64,000 bases of DNA from JAICXG01 sp036494545 (GCA_036494545.1 DASXOB010000018.1:1-64000); one strand, 5' to 3'. Positions 8,471-15,439 are shown, numbered from the stretch's first letter. Made by a program: numbers and translations. The notes: generated by a model from the letters alone, not told the origin.

Positions 8471-9264
8471 CCCGATGAATCCTCACTGGGCTTCTCTATT
8501 TTATCATGGACATCCAGTATACGATATAGGGCTGGCTTGCCTCGTATCGTTTCTACGGCTAGGTCCACTACGTACGCGTGAGTAAATGGATTGTCGGTGT
8601 CCAATAGCATTTTCGTCTTGATACTCTCGTTCGAGAAAACAGCCTTCACTGGGCCGCGATAAACGCTTTCGACAATAGCCTTGTCGCCAGCTTGGCTTCT
8701 AGGGTCATTTCTAGCCTGATACCAATAAAGCAAGGCCTGTTCTTTAACTCCTGTCACCGGCTCTTGTAGTTTCTCTATCTCACGTTTGGCGGCGTTTTGA
8801 GCGGCATTTGCCTCCAGGGAACTGAGATTAAATTGGATGACTGGGTTATTAAGTGTTAGCGCACCTATGTTTAGTTGTGATCCGTTGTCCTTTGCGACTG
8901 GCTCAACGATATTAGTTAGGGCTTGAAAATCAATCTTTTCAAGTTGCTGCGGCTTATCTTTGCGCTTGCCGAGCAGAAATTCATAAGCGGTGTGCAAAAA
9001 TTTACAGAACTCCACTAGTGAATTGGCGTGTTCGACGAAGAGCGGCAACATCGCCGGGGTTGCCGCTACCAGCTCCGCGATAATGCTGCCGGTTTTGATT
9101 TCGCTAACGTAGAGCTTCATCTCGTCAGCTTCAGCTGGCGGCAGTCCAGCAGCCGAAAACCGCTTATATTCTTCCGCTATACCGAAAAGACTTTTATTAA
9201 GATCGAGCAGCTCAATGGGCTGAGCGTTCTTAATTTCGATATGGAGGCGGGTGTCGTCCGGCAT
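8467..9264 (-). CDS. hypothetical protein carried by the transposon
   Basis: A 265-residue soluble protein starting MPDDTRLHIEIKNAQPIEL. The ATG at 9264 is chosen over the longer frame to 9411 because the extra 49 residues are Arg-rich and derive from the element's terminal region. Visible features are an N-terminal beta-alpha region with ELLDLNKSLFGIAEEYKRF, a hydrophobic helix pair (AELVAATPAMLPLFVEHAN then SLVEFCKFLHTAYEFLLG) and a C-terminal beta-rich half ending VETIRGKPALYRILDVHDK. I have seen similar unnamed proteins in accessory regions but know no function. It is convergent with the transposase and seems to be cargo of the element. Confidence 0.65.
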   Translation of the reverse strand: MPDDTRLHIEIKNAQPIELLDLNKSLFGIAEEYKRFSAAGLPPAEADEMKLYVSEIKTGSIIAELVAATPAMLPLFVEHANSLVEFCKFLHTAYEFLLGKRKDKPQQLEKIDFQALTNIVEPVAKDNGSQLNIGALTLNNPVIQFNLSSLEANAAQNAAKREIEKLQEPVTGVKEQALLYWYQARNDPRSQAGDKAIVESVYRGPVKAVFSNESIKTKMLLDTDNPFTHAYVVDLAVETIRGKPALYRILDVHDKIEKPSEDSSG

Positions 9265-9319
9265 TTTTCCGCAACGTAGTACCCTTATACCGACTGTCAA
9301 ACCACTTAGGGGAAATGAC

Positions 9320-9754
9320 CTACTGAGATTGAAATGGCGAGGGAGTGTCCGAGGGAAACCCGCCTCGCCATTCCGGTTGGTACCCGTGGCTAAATCGGAG
9401 CGAGCTTGCACTCGGCTGCAAACGTTTGCAAACTAGATCACCGGAGAACGTTTCGGACGTTTCAGTCGGGGACGGGCGCAAGCTCGGTGCATCGGACGCT
9501 CCGGCCTCTAAAAACCATAACGAATCAGGCCCAACACCCACAGATTTTATATGACATATAGTACATTGTTCCTTTTTTTTGCCCTCTTCGACCAGGGCAC
9601 CCGGAACAAAGTCATCCAGTTCGTGCACAGTGTCCCAAAACGCACCGCGTAAATCACGCACTACGAACCCGGCCAAAGCACTCGCGAACGGGCGATACGC
9701 CAAGGGTTTACGCGGCTTCTGATAAACCTTCGAGAAGTGCCTAGATAATTCCAT
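9320..9754 (-). CDS. small phage protein whose frame runs through attL into the IS end
   Basis: The ATG at 9754 overlaps the end of the upstream methyltransferase-like gene by 14 bp, suggesting translational coupling. About 70 phage-encoded residues (beginning MELSRHFSKVYQKPRKPLAY, later GAFWDTVHELDDFVPGALVEE) read to CTICHIKSV inside the 22-bp attL repeat, then continue for about 70 residues of transposon-end sequence. If the prophage is joined through attR (circular phage), the same frame would end just after the repeat (..CHIKSVL then stop). The present 144-residue product is thus a phage-host fusion. Function of the phage part is unknown. Confidence 0.5.
   Translation of the reverse strand: MELSRHFSKVYQKPRKPLAYRPFASALAGFVVRDLRGAFWDTVHELDDFVPGALVEEGKKKEQCTICHIKSVGVGPDSLWFLEAGASDAPSLRPSPTETSETFSGDLVCKRLQPSASSLRFSHGYQPEWRGGFPSDTPSPFQSQ
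9539..9560 (+). repeat. attL, left 22-bp prophage repeat
   Basis: The sequence CACAGATTTTATATGACATA followed by TA is identical to 16461-16482. Its core TATATGACATATA is a 13-bp palindrome centred on A. Size, AT-rich palindromic core and absence of a phage integrase suggest a dif-like Xer target, but I cannot match it to a known Verrucomicrobia dif. The first base directly abuts the transposon end at 9538. Confidence 0.75.
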
Positions 9755-10352
9755 AAAAGAACCGATCCGGAACCTGGTCGGAATACGATCGGTAATCCGA
9801 AAAACAGCGCAGAAACGCTTCCTCGAAGAGGGCCGCACACACTCCCGCCGCGATAGCCAGGCATCCAACGCCAACATTCCACCAGGTCGGATAACAACAG
9901 ACGAAGCTAGCGACGATGACCAGCTCGCACGCGGCCAGCGGGTGTTTAACGAAGCGATACGGACCACTCGACACAACGCCCTGGTAGACCGGAACACCCA
10001 CAGAAACGAAATGCCAAAGATACAACCGCAACGCCACCTGGCCCACACAAGCGAGTGCCAGTAAACAACCGGCCAGCACTGGCACCACATGCCCCGCCAC
10101 CGGCCGCAAACACAATGGCATGACATAGAAGACCGGAACCAAGAACGACAGCGGACCACCACACAACACACCACGCCATAGCCCTCGGACAGTGAAAGCA
10201 AGCGACAGAGCTTCCGAAACGGCAAACATGCCGCCTACAACAGTTCCCACCCGGGCCATCGCAACAACCAACCCGATCCGCGCCCCTACAAACAAAAGGG
10301 ACCACGCGATGCCCGCGAGCGCTAGCACTTGATCCTGTCGATCGTCGCTCAT
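9741..10352 (-). CDS. isoprenylcysteine carboxyl methyltransferase-like membrane protein in a phage
   Basis: A 203-residue protein with about five membrane segments. Near the C-terminus it has the block VVSSGPYRFVKHPLAACELV, followed by a hydrophobic stretch and FEEAFLRCFSDYRSY. This matches the SAM-binding signature of ICMT/phospholipid-methyltransferase-like proteins (GPYRYVRHP, then EE.FL..F...Y..Y). Start ATG at 10352 follows GGGGGTT and overlaps the stop of the upstream 32-residue peptide (ATGA). The family methylates carboxyl or amino groups of lipid-linked substrates at the membrane. In an inovirus it might modify host lipid or a coat or secretion protein; this is inference. A morphogenesis protein of convergent sequence is the main alternative. 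Confidence 0.7.
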   Translation of the reverse strand: MSDDRQDQVLALAGIAWSLLFVGARIGLVVAMARVGTVVGGMFAVSEALSLAFTVRGLWRGVLCGGPLSFLVPVFYVMPLCLRPVAGHVVPVLAGCLLALACVGQVALRLYLWHFVSVGVPVYQGVVSSGPYRFVKHPLAACELVIVASFVCCYPTWWNVGVGCLAIAAGVCAALFEEAFLRCFSDYRSYSDQVPDRFFYGII

Positions 10353-10447
10353 CGCAACCCCCGCCACTGACGAATCCATCGAACGACGACACTGACAACA
10401 ACACGGACAACGATCAGCATTGCAACCAAATAAATCCAATGACGCAT
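10349..10447 (-). CDS. 32-residue single-span phage membrane peptide
   Basis: Translation gives MRHWIYLVAMLIVVRVVVSV followed by VVRWIRQWRGLR and a stop. This is one membrane helix with a basic C-terminus, the size and character of inovirus pVII/pIX-type minor coat peptides. The ATG lies three bases after the zot stop and is preceded by GGAG and AAGG; its TGA overlaps the next ATG. This strict coupling argues that it is real. Confidence 0.65.
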   Translation of the reverse strand: MRHWIYLVAMLIVVRVVVSVVVRWIRQWRGLR

Positions 10448-10450
10448 ACC

Positions 10451-11716
10451 TTATTTCTCCGGTTGAACGTTAGGCACCACATTTAGGCCCACCGGCAAAC
10501 CATTGTGATAAGCAGGAGCTAGAACAGGTGTAGAAGTGGGCGAAGCGGAAGGCAGTGAATGTGACTCTTGCCACGCTTTTCGACGTGAATCCTCGGCTAC
10601 TACAATCGAACCAGGTGACGGACTTGGAGATGGCGCACCAGCCACGGTCTTATTCTCACCAGGATACTCACCAGCTATCACCCAGGCCGTTCTACCCGCC
10701 GGAGTCGCTACCTTGGCGCGTCTAGCTGATACAGCAGTCACAAACCCGTGTGGCGACATTTCGCCCAACTGATACCAACCGCCCTCGTGGGTTTGTAACG
10801 ATCGCGCTGGTTCGTTCCACGCTGCGAAATGCTCAGCGTAAATATCATAAGCCCCCTGATCCGATGACGTGCCGGGCAATACGCCTTTCGCGTGATCCTG
10901 GGCGACGCTTGTTACCTTCGTCATAACTGACTTACCCGCACTCGTGGCGATCGGAGCGTCAGGTTTCCGAAAGTTCCGACCTATAAGCCAGAACGCAATC
11001 ACACCTACGACAATCGCAAGCGGAATGAGAACTTTAACCACCATACCTTTTTCCTTTTCTACGCGCTTCAGTGTGCGCTTTGTTTGTATCCCTTCGAGTC
11101 GGGGAAACTCTTTAAGGAGTGAATTTGTCCTGTAGAGGGAGAAAATGCGGCGATCCTTCCGAATAAATGACCGAGACATGATGGTTTTGCCGTCATAGTC
11201 GTATTGAACCGCCAACAGCTGTTTGATAGGCCACCGCACACCGAGACCTGGCATAGTCCACTTCTCCAGGTCACGGAAACGCCAAATGAACTGGACCAGC
11301 CGCATGAACTGCTTGTCCATATTAAGCACGCTCTGCGAAATGAAAACAACGTCAGTGTGAACTTTCCTGGACTGAGTAAGAAACGTGAGCGTTTCACGGT
11401 AAAGCTTATCAGTCTGAGCAAAGTCCCGAGAGTTAAAGTATAGGTGTGCTTCGTCAATAACCACCAGAACCGGCATCTCAGGTGTGCCAGATGGTGTGAA
11501 CCGGTGAAAAAGCCTGACCTGGTCCTCAGAAAGTGTAAGAAACTGGCTGTCCTCGACGTGCACGCCATACCGTTCCGCGACATAGGCGCGTAACTCCGGC
11601 CACACAAGCTCCACGTTGGTGCATACCGTTCCACCCTGAGCAAGATGCGCCACAATCCTAACAGCCGCGCTATACGTCTTCCCGGCACCCAGCCTTCCTT
11701 CCAATAGCTCAACCAT
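10451..11716 (-). CDS. zot: Zot family phage assembly/export ATPase (pI-like)
   Basis: A 421-residue protein with a Walker A motif at residues 7-14 (GRLGAGKT) and a Walker B block VLVVIDEAHLYF around 90-100. It has one membrane segment near 228-248 (VLIPLAIVVGVIAFWLIG) and a periplasmic Pro/Ser-rich tail. This is the Zonular occludens toxin/pI architecture: the ATPase that drives extrusion of filamentous phage through the inner membrane. It sits directly downstream of the pVI-like gene, as in other inoviruses, with 7 bp between them. The start ATG MVELLEGRLGAGKT is at the family's usual distance from Walker A. Confidence 0.93.
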   Translation of the reverse strand: MVELLEGRLGAGKTYSAAVRIVAHLAQGGTVCTNVELVWPELRAYVAERYGVHVEDSQFLTLSEDQVRLFHRFTPSGTPEMPVLVVIDEAHLYFNSRDFAQTDKLYRETLTFLTQSRKVHTDVVFISQSVLNMDKQFMRLVQFIWRFRDLEKWTMPGLGVRWPIKQLLAVQYDYDGKTIMSRSFIRKDRRIFSLYRTNSLLKEFPRLEGIQTKRTLKRVEKEKGMVVKVLIPLAIVVGVIAFWLIGRNFRKPDAPIATSAGKSVMTKVTSVAQDHAKGVLPGTSSDQGAYDIYAEHFAAWNEPARSLQTHEGGWYQLGEMSPHGFVTAVSARRAKVATPAGRTAWVIAGEYPGENKTVAGAPSPSPSPGSIVVAEDSRRKAWQESHSLPSASPTSTPVLAPAYHNGLPVGLNVVPNVQPEK

Positions 11717-11723
11717 TGCCCCC

Positions 11724-12098
11724 TTAACTCACAGTAGGAATCCAGCTCTTCACGAACCGATAAGTCATGCCCGCGAGCATGACCACCGACCATGCTGACA
11801 CCAACGTCAAAGCCTCAGACAACGGGAAAAAAGTGTTAGTGATAGTTAACCAGCTTCCGGCAGTCCCAACATGACTATTCGGGTCTAACCCAGTCACACT
11901 TAGGACTCCCACCGCATCCGCCGCCTGGGCCACAGCACTAACAACGAAATCGCACACGTGCTGTTGAATCGCAATGAAACCCACGATCGTTGCAACAATC
12001 CACGTCCAGGAAGCAACGCAAAAATTCCAGACAGCTTGCCAAATCCATTTTAACGCAGCCCACTGAGCCGACAGATAGTTAATGAGTCCAGTGAACAT
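11724..12098 (-). CDS. pVI-like minor coat protein (DUF2523-like)
   Basis: A 124-residue hydrophobic protein with three membrane-prone segments and the C-terminal block YRFVKSWIPTVS, which resembles the conserved end of DUF2523/pVI proteins of inoviruses. Position between the pIII-like gene and zot is the canonical location. It probably caps one end of the virion together with the pIII-like protein. Only 3 bp separate it from the upstream gene. Confidence 0.8.
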   Translation of the reverse strand: MFTGLINYLSAQWAALKWIWQAVWNFCVASWTWIVATIVGFIAIQQHVCDFVVSAVAQAADAVGVLSVTGLDPNSHVGTAGSWLTITNTFFPLSEALTLVSAWSVVMLAGMTYRFVKSWIPTVS

Positions 12099-12101
12099 AA
12101 C

Positions 12102-13451
12102 TTAAGCAATAGCTCGCTGAATTGTGTGAGCCGTGAACACCCACCATTGGAGATACAAGAAACAGAGACACAGGTCCCGGAAAATGCCGATGATGGTAGA
12201 GAACGGTGCCAGATCGATCGAAACTGGCACGTCCAGCAACGGAAACGTGAACTCATACAACATCTGACTACCAGTCACCGTCGGCACCTGCATAGCGTGC
12301 GACGAGCTAAAGTTATCTTTGCCCGCTGCAATGATCGAGTTAGCGCCATCAATCGCTGTGTCCACGTCATCCGAAAGACTATCCGTAGCACCATCAGTGG
12401 CCGTATTGGTGCCAACCTTAAAGTCATTGGATATCGGCCCACCAGCTGACGTATCCTGGTTACCCGCATCGTCCAATGCCTGGCGAACATCGGAATACAC
12501 ATCTCCGTAGCGAGTTTCTGCAGGTCCACCATCACCGACCGGTGGAGGTGTTGTATCAGGAGGCTGTGGCGGACCTGGATCACCAGGAGGAGGAGTTAAT
12601 CCAGGAGTGGCAGTAGGAAACGGCGTGGGAGTAGGAAAAGGCGTAAGCGTCGGAGTAGGCGTAGGAGTCGGAGTAGGACTCGTGAAGGTATGCCAGTGAG
12701 CAGAAATGGAAATACTAACCGTTCCCGCTGTAGTGGGACATACACCAGACGAAGGGCTTATATCTAAGTCCACCTGGCGCGATACGTGAGTCAGCGGATC
12801 GATACCATACAACGTCGGTGGCGTGTAAGTCAACGACCACGCAGACCCACCTACTAAAGCAACTGAAGTCGATGAGCTAACACCGCCAGGAAGGTTGAAT
12901 GGCAGTTCATAATCGCCCCCAGCGGCCGTGATCGTAGCAACAGCCTGGTCCCCGCCAGAATTTGTGAAGTCAAGATTCGTCCCATTGGCGTGATACGTGG
13001 CTGTGAACGTGATAGCCGGAGGAGGCCCAGCAGAGATATGAACGTTGATGTGATCCCCGCCATCGCTATAGCTCGCAGACGTTCCACAAGTCGAACACGC
13101 TCCAGTGAGCGTTCCGCTACTTCCCGTGATCGACCAGGTGCCATCATCCGCAGCACCCGTGAAACTTATAGACGCTTCAAAAGGAGTAGGGTGATTCTCG
13201 AAAATCCCAATCGTGCCAAGATTGGTGATCGTAAACTCATCACCATCACTCCGGCCGCCTGGATCCCAATTCGTTACCACCAACGGCCAGCTTCCAGGAA
13301 CACCAGGCCCCGAAACCGTAACCGTAACGGTGCCAGTATGACCAGAGGAGATCGATCCCCCGGAAATGATCCCATGAACTGGGAAATTCGTCTGCGCGAT
13401 CGCTGCGCCTGAAATCGCAAAAAAAAGAGCGGCGATCGCGAGAAACCTCAC
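12102..13451 (-). CDS. pIII-like minor coat/adsorption protein
   Basis: A 449-residue protein starting at GTG 13451, chosen because it overlaps the upstream stop as GTGA and is preceded by GGGGGG about 7 bases away. The longer frame to 13496 has no such support. Residues 1-20 are a signal peptide (VRFLAIAALFFAISG), followed by large Gly/Ser/Thr-rich beta domains. A TPTPTPT proline linker lies near residue 260, then an acidic/Gly-rich C-terminal region and a terminal hydrophobic anchor. This is the organisation of filamentous phage receptor-binding proteins: N-terminal adsorption domains, flexible linker, C-terminal virion anchor. The receptor is unknown. Confidence 0.8.
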   Translation of the reverse strand: MRFLAIAALFFAISGAAIAQTNFPVHGIISGGSISSGHTGTVTVTVSGPGVPGSWPLVVTNWDPGGRSDGDEFTITNLGTIGIFENHPTPFEASISFTGAADDGTWSITGSSGTLTGACSTCGTSASYSDGGDHINVHISAGPPPAITFTATYHANGTNLDFTNSGGDQAVATITAAGGDYELPFNLPGGVSSSTSVALVGGSAWSLTYTPPTLYGIDPLTHVSRQVDLDISPSSGVCPTTAGTVSISISAHWHTFTSPTPTPTPTPTLTPFPTPTPFPTATPGLTPPPGDPGPPQPPDTTPPPVGDGGPAETRYGDVYSDVRQALDDAGNQDTSAGGPISNDFKVGTNTATDGATDSLSDDVDTAIDGANSIIAAGKDNFSSSHAMQVPTVTGSQMLYEFTFPLLDVPVSIDLAPFSTIIGIFRDLCLCFLYLQWWVFTAHTIQRAIA

Positions 13452-13894
13452 AGTCCAACCCCCCGTAAAATAACTTGCATCGACACGAGACCGCACAAGC
13501 AGCCAAGAGCGATCAGAACTAACCGACGCATCTCAACGACTTCAAGCCGCAGTGCTACAGACTCACCTAACAATGTAGTTTGCTCGTTAGTCCAGAAATC
13601 CGAGTCGTAACTCGAAAGGTCTGGCAAATCAGAAGGAGCCACCAACGGCCCGAAATTCACAGCAGCCGATGGATTGCGAAAGAGCCCACTGCCTGAGTCA
13701 TCGCTAGGAAACCCACTTATGGACCAGTTCAGCGACCACAGGTCAACACCATTATTCAACCCATGCACAGCAGCGGCGTCGGAACCACCATTGCGAAAGT
13801 AATCATTCTCAACGGCCACAGCCGATGAAATAGCCACGGCCAGGAGCAAGACAGTCAGCGCAAACTTACTCACTGGCCGTGGGCTAACACTCAT
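13448..13894 (-). CDS. small secreted/membrane-anchored phage structural protein
   Basis: A 148-residue protein with a signal peptide (KFALTVLLLAVAISSAVA), an exported acidic/Ser/Asn-rich middle and a C-terminal membrane helix (RRLVLIALGCLCGLVSMQVI). It lies between the major coat gene and the pIII-like gene and overlaps the latter's start by four bases. The layout is that of a second, smaller minor coat protein. I do not recognise a family. Confidence 0.65.
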   Translation of the reverse strand: MSVSPRPVSKFALTVLLLAVAISSAVAVENDYFRNGGSDAAAVHGLNNGVDLWSLNWSISGFPSDDSGSGLFRNPSAAVNFGPLVAPSDLPDLSSYDSDFWTNEQTTLLGESVALRLEVVEMRRLVLIALGCLCGLVSMQVILRGVGL

Positions 13895-13905
13895 TCGCCG
13901 TTAGG

Positions 13906-14112
13906 CTACTTAACTGCGCGGAACGCCCTGACGATCATGCGGAGACCGTAGAGAGCACCGAACACGCCCACAGCTGCGAGTCCACCCTCACCAATGTAGG
14001 TGACGATGCTGGTGCCAGTCGCCGTTAGGTCGATTGGTCCGGTCGCAGTCGCAAACGTGCTCATGACCGGCGACAAGCCGACCACAAGAGCAGCGATTTT
14101 GATCTTTTTCAT
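13906..14112 (-). CDS. pVIII-like major coat protein
   Basis: A 68-residue precursor with a signal peptide (MKKIKIAALVVGLSPVMSTF, cleavage near ATA). The mature chain is about 45 residues: a short acidic/polar start, one membrane helix (GGLAAVGVFGALYGLRMIV) and a basic end (RAFRAVK). This is the exact build of filamentous phage major coat proteins, whose basic tail lines the DNA. Placement at the head of the structural block agrees. Confidence 0.85.
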   Translation of the reverse strand: MKKIKIAALVVGLSPVMSTFATATGPIDLTATGTSIVTYIGEGGLAAVGVFGALYGLRMIVRAFRAVK

Positions 14113-14137
14113 ATTGGTTTGTTGGTCGCGGGAGATG

Positions 14138-14263
14138 TCAGCTATCGGAAGGGGCTACGATCCGGAATGCCTTGAAGATCACTCCGACGCCCCAGGCCGT
14201 GAAGTAAACCCCAAGACCCAAAGCGAACCCTGCACCCCAATCCAATAAGAAGTCAGCACCCAT
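14138..14263 (-). CDS. 41-residue coat-like membrane peptide
   Basis: The frame reads MGADFLLDWGAGFALGLGVY followed by FTAWGVGVIFKAFRIVAPSD, S and stop. It has an acidic N-terminus, a Gly-rich membrane helix and a basic FKAFR segment resembling the RAFRA end of the neighbouring major coat protein. It is probably a minor coat protein of the pVII/pIX type or a second, leaderless major coat paralogue. It lies 25 bp upstream of the major coat gene on the same strand. Confidence 0.65.
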   Translation of the reverse strand: MGADFLLDWGAGFALGLGVYFTAWGVGVIFKAFRIVAPSDS

Positions 14264-14344
14264 CGAACGACCGCCATTATCCCAACAGGTCCGGCTTATA
14301 CGAACCGATGTTTTCAACTATTTTTTTAGAGAGTTTTATAAATC

Positions 14345-14357
14345 ATAGACAGTCTAT
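14345..14357. promoter_or_regulatory. 13-bp palindrome, candidate phage operator
   Basis: ATAGACAGTCTAT is a perfect palindrome about a central A. It lies in AT-rich DNA upstream of the coat operon (minus strand) and of the plus-strand block. The prophage repeat core TATATGACATATA has the same 6-1-6 form. Confidence 0.4.
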
Positions 14358-14427
14358 AACTCATAGAAACTGTCCGAGACAGATCACTACCACTGAGAAG
14401 AGAACGGTAGTTCGTAGCCAGGGGGAA

Positions 14428-14515
14428 GAAAGACAACGTCCAACGCAGTTAACCCGCCAGCACGTCCCCAAAGCGCCCGGCGCGCTGTCATGTTAACTGC
14501 GAGGCGTTGTCTTTC
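14428..14515. other. phage intergenic hairpin, candidate replication origin or packaging signal
   Basis: Outer arms 14428-14438 and 14505-14515 (GAAAGACAACG / CGTTGTCTTTC) and inner arms 14445-14453 and 14492-14500 (GCAGTTAAC / GTTAACTGC) are perfect complements. They give about 20 paired bases with a small internal loop. The apical part contains a further short hairpin (AGCGC...GCGCT). Filamentous phages carry stacked hairpins of this type in their main intergenic region for origin function and packaging. A GGTCGC-ACA-GCGACC hairpin follows near 14572. Confidence 0.55.
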
Positions 14516-14589
14516 CGCCTTCGGCTGGACGCTTGCCGACGTGCTTCGCCGACGTGCGCGAGGTGTTAGCTGGTCGCACAGCGACCCTC

Positions 14590-14648
14590 AGTTTGACCTG
14601 TTTTTTTCATGGGAGGCAGCAAAGAAAATGAAAAAAACAGATCAAACT
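14590..14648 (+). promoter_or_regulatory. 21-bp inverted repeat sequestering a start codon
   Basis: Positions 14590-14610 and 14628-14648 are complementary over 21 bases with a single mismatch. The right arm begins with the ATG of the following gene, and the 17-base loop holds its GGGAGG ribosome binding site. In mRNA the initiation codon would be locked in the stem, so translation is probably controlled by unfolding or protein binding. On single-stranded phage DNA the same hairpin could be a replication or packaging signal. Confidence 0.6.
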
Positions 14649-14888
14649 TCGGGCGTTGCCAGTTTTAAGAAAGCTAATGACACTGAGTATGTCATCTATC
14701 TCGCGAGTCTTAAGAGCTACGTTGCCACCTGGACGCGCAATGGATGGAACGCGACACTCACTCCTGACATTAACGCAGCTTGTAAGTTCCCGGCTATGAC
14801 TACGGCCGTTCTAATAGGCTTTTGCCTGGGTTTCGGTTCCGGCATGGAGGTGAAACTCACCAAGGGTCAAACGCAGCTTCCACTGTGA
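14628..14888 (+). CDS. small phage protein (plus-strand block, first gene)
   Basis: An 86-residue protein, MKKTDQTSGVASFKKANDTE onward, with one moderately hydrophobic segment near the C-terminus (AMTTAVLIGFCLGFGSG). The ATG at 14628 is chosen over the upstream frame start at 14490 because GGAGG (14612-14616) precedes it. The upstream 46 codons overlap the intergenic hairpins. It is the first of three closely spaced plus-strand genes opposed to the rest of the phage. I do not recognise it. Confidence 0.6.
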   Translation: MKKTDQTSGVASFKKANDTEYVIYLASLKSYVATWTRNGWNATLTPDINAACKFPAMTTAVLIGFCLGFGSGMEVKLTKGQTQLPL

Positions 14889-14889
14889 A

Positions 14890-15105
14890 ATGAAAACACA
14901 TCGCTTACCGAAGCGCTACGCGACAGAACAAGAAGCACGAGCGGCCGCAGGGATCTTCCATCAGAAAGAGTATGTGGCCATCATATACTCACCTGACACC
15001 CTGAACGAATCAGAGAAGCCAATCGTTCTCGAACTATCAGCACCCGGAGTCTCCATCCGGTCATGGGAAACACTCCTATTCGAAGGCAAGGGACTAAGGG
15101 CTTAA
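14890..15105 (+). CDS. small phage protein (plus-strand block, second gene)
   Basis: A 71-residue soluble protein (MKTHRLPKRYATEQEARAAA...) with an alpha-beta pattern. It begins one base after the previous stop and ends two bases before the next ATG, so the three genes are surely co-translated. There is no recognisable family. Confidence 0.6.
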   Translation: MKTHRLPKRYATEQEARAAAGIFHQKEYVAIIYSPDTLNESEKPIVLELSAPGVSIRSWETLLFEGKGLRA

Positions 15106-15107
15106 CT

Positions 15108-15368
15108 ATGCACAACCAGCAGCTAACGTTCACCCTCATGAACGCAACCCAACCACCAGACACAGAAAACCCCTGGCTCGTCGAGACAAAGCACATCCTC
15201 AGGGACCTGGACACCGTAAGAGAATTAATACTGAAAATCCCGCTCCACGCTGACACATATCTACCGGCGCAGACTGCGATCGATGCGATCTGGAATCTCC
15301 GTTACTCGATCCAATTCATGGCCGCCATCCGTTCAGAACAGCGAAGGGCGGGGGAGATCAAGACATAG
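15108..15368 (+). CDS. small phage protein (plus-strand block, third gene)
   Basis: An 86-residue, largely helical protein (MHNQQLTFTLMNATQPPDTE ... ILRDLDTVRELILKI). The ATG at 15108 is preferred to the longer frame from 15063 because it follows the previous stop by two bases. A strong GC hairpin (15389-15410) follows. Function unknown. Confidence 0.6.
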   Translation: MHNQQLTFTLMNATQPPDTENPWLVETKHILRDLDTVRELILKIPLHADTYLPAQTAIDAIWNLRYSIQFMAAIRSEQRRAGEIKT

Positions 15369-15388
15369 TTCCATCCAAGGAACCCGCG

Positions 15389-15410
15389 GCCGCGCCCTGA
15401 CGGGCGCGGC
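15389..15410. terminator. GC-rich hairpin between convergent phage blocks
   Basis: GCCGCGCCC (15389-15397), loop TGAC, GGGCGCGGC (15402-15410): a perfect 9-bp stem between the end of the plus-strand block and the end of the Rep gene. It probably terminates transcription in both directions, though it has no obvious U-run. Confidence 0.6.
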
Positions 15411-15439
15411 GCTGCGGGGCCAGGAGAACGCGATCGGGT

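Larger units (their letters stand above)
6249..9538. mobile_element. IS1-family-like transposable element with passenger genes
   Basis: The element is bounded by terminal inverted repeats of about 24 bp: 16 perfect bases, then three mismatches, then five matching bases. Left end is 6249-6272, right end 9515-9538. It carries an IS1-type transposase plus a DUF3800 gene, a small basic DNA-binding protein and an 798-bp gene of unknown role. The flanking 8-mers are AATCTGTG on the left and CACAGATT on the right, which are inverted rather than direct copies. The element therefore does not have an ordinary target duplication. Its right end abuts the first base of the prophage repeat attL. At 3.29 kb it is long for an IS1 relative, so it is better read as a transposon with cargo. 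No TCGTTAGGC motif occurs inside. Confidence 0.65.

Noticed and set aside
9755..10225. N-terminal part of a 301-codon minus-strand frame
   Set aside because: It overlaps the ICMT-like gene in another frame, is rich in Cys, Trp and Arg without pattern, and only the part after the ATG at 9754 is plausible.
12590..12690. Repeats of GTAGGAGTCGGAGTAGG type as a possible tandem repeat or CRISPR
   Set aside because: It is the coding sequence of the Thr-Pro linker of the pIII-like protein; units are 6-12 bases with no spacers.
12126..13412. Plus-strand frames opposite the pIII-like gene
   Set aside because: Arg/Ser/Thr-rich shadows; the phage structural genes are compact and explain the region.
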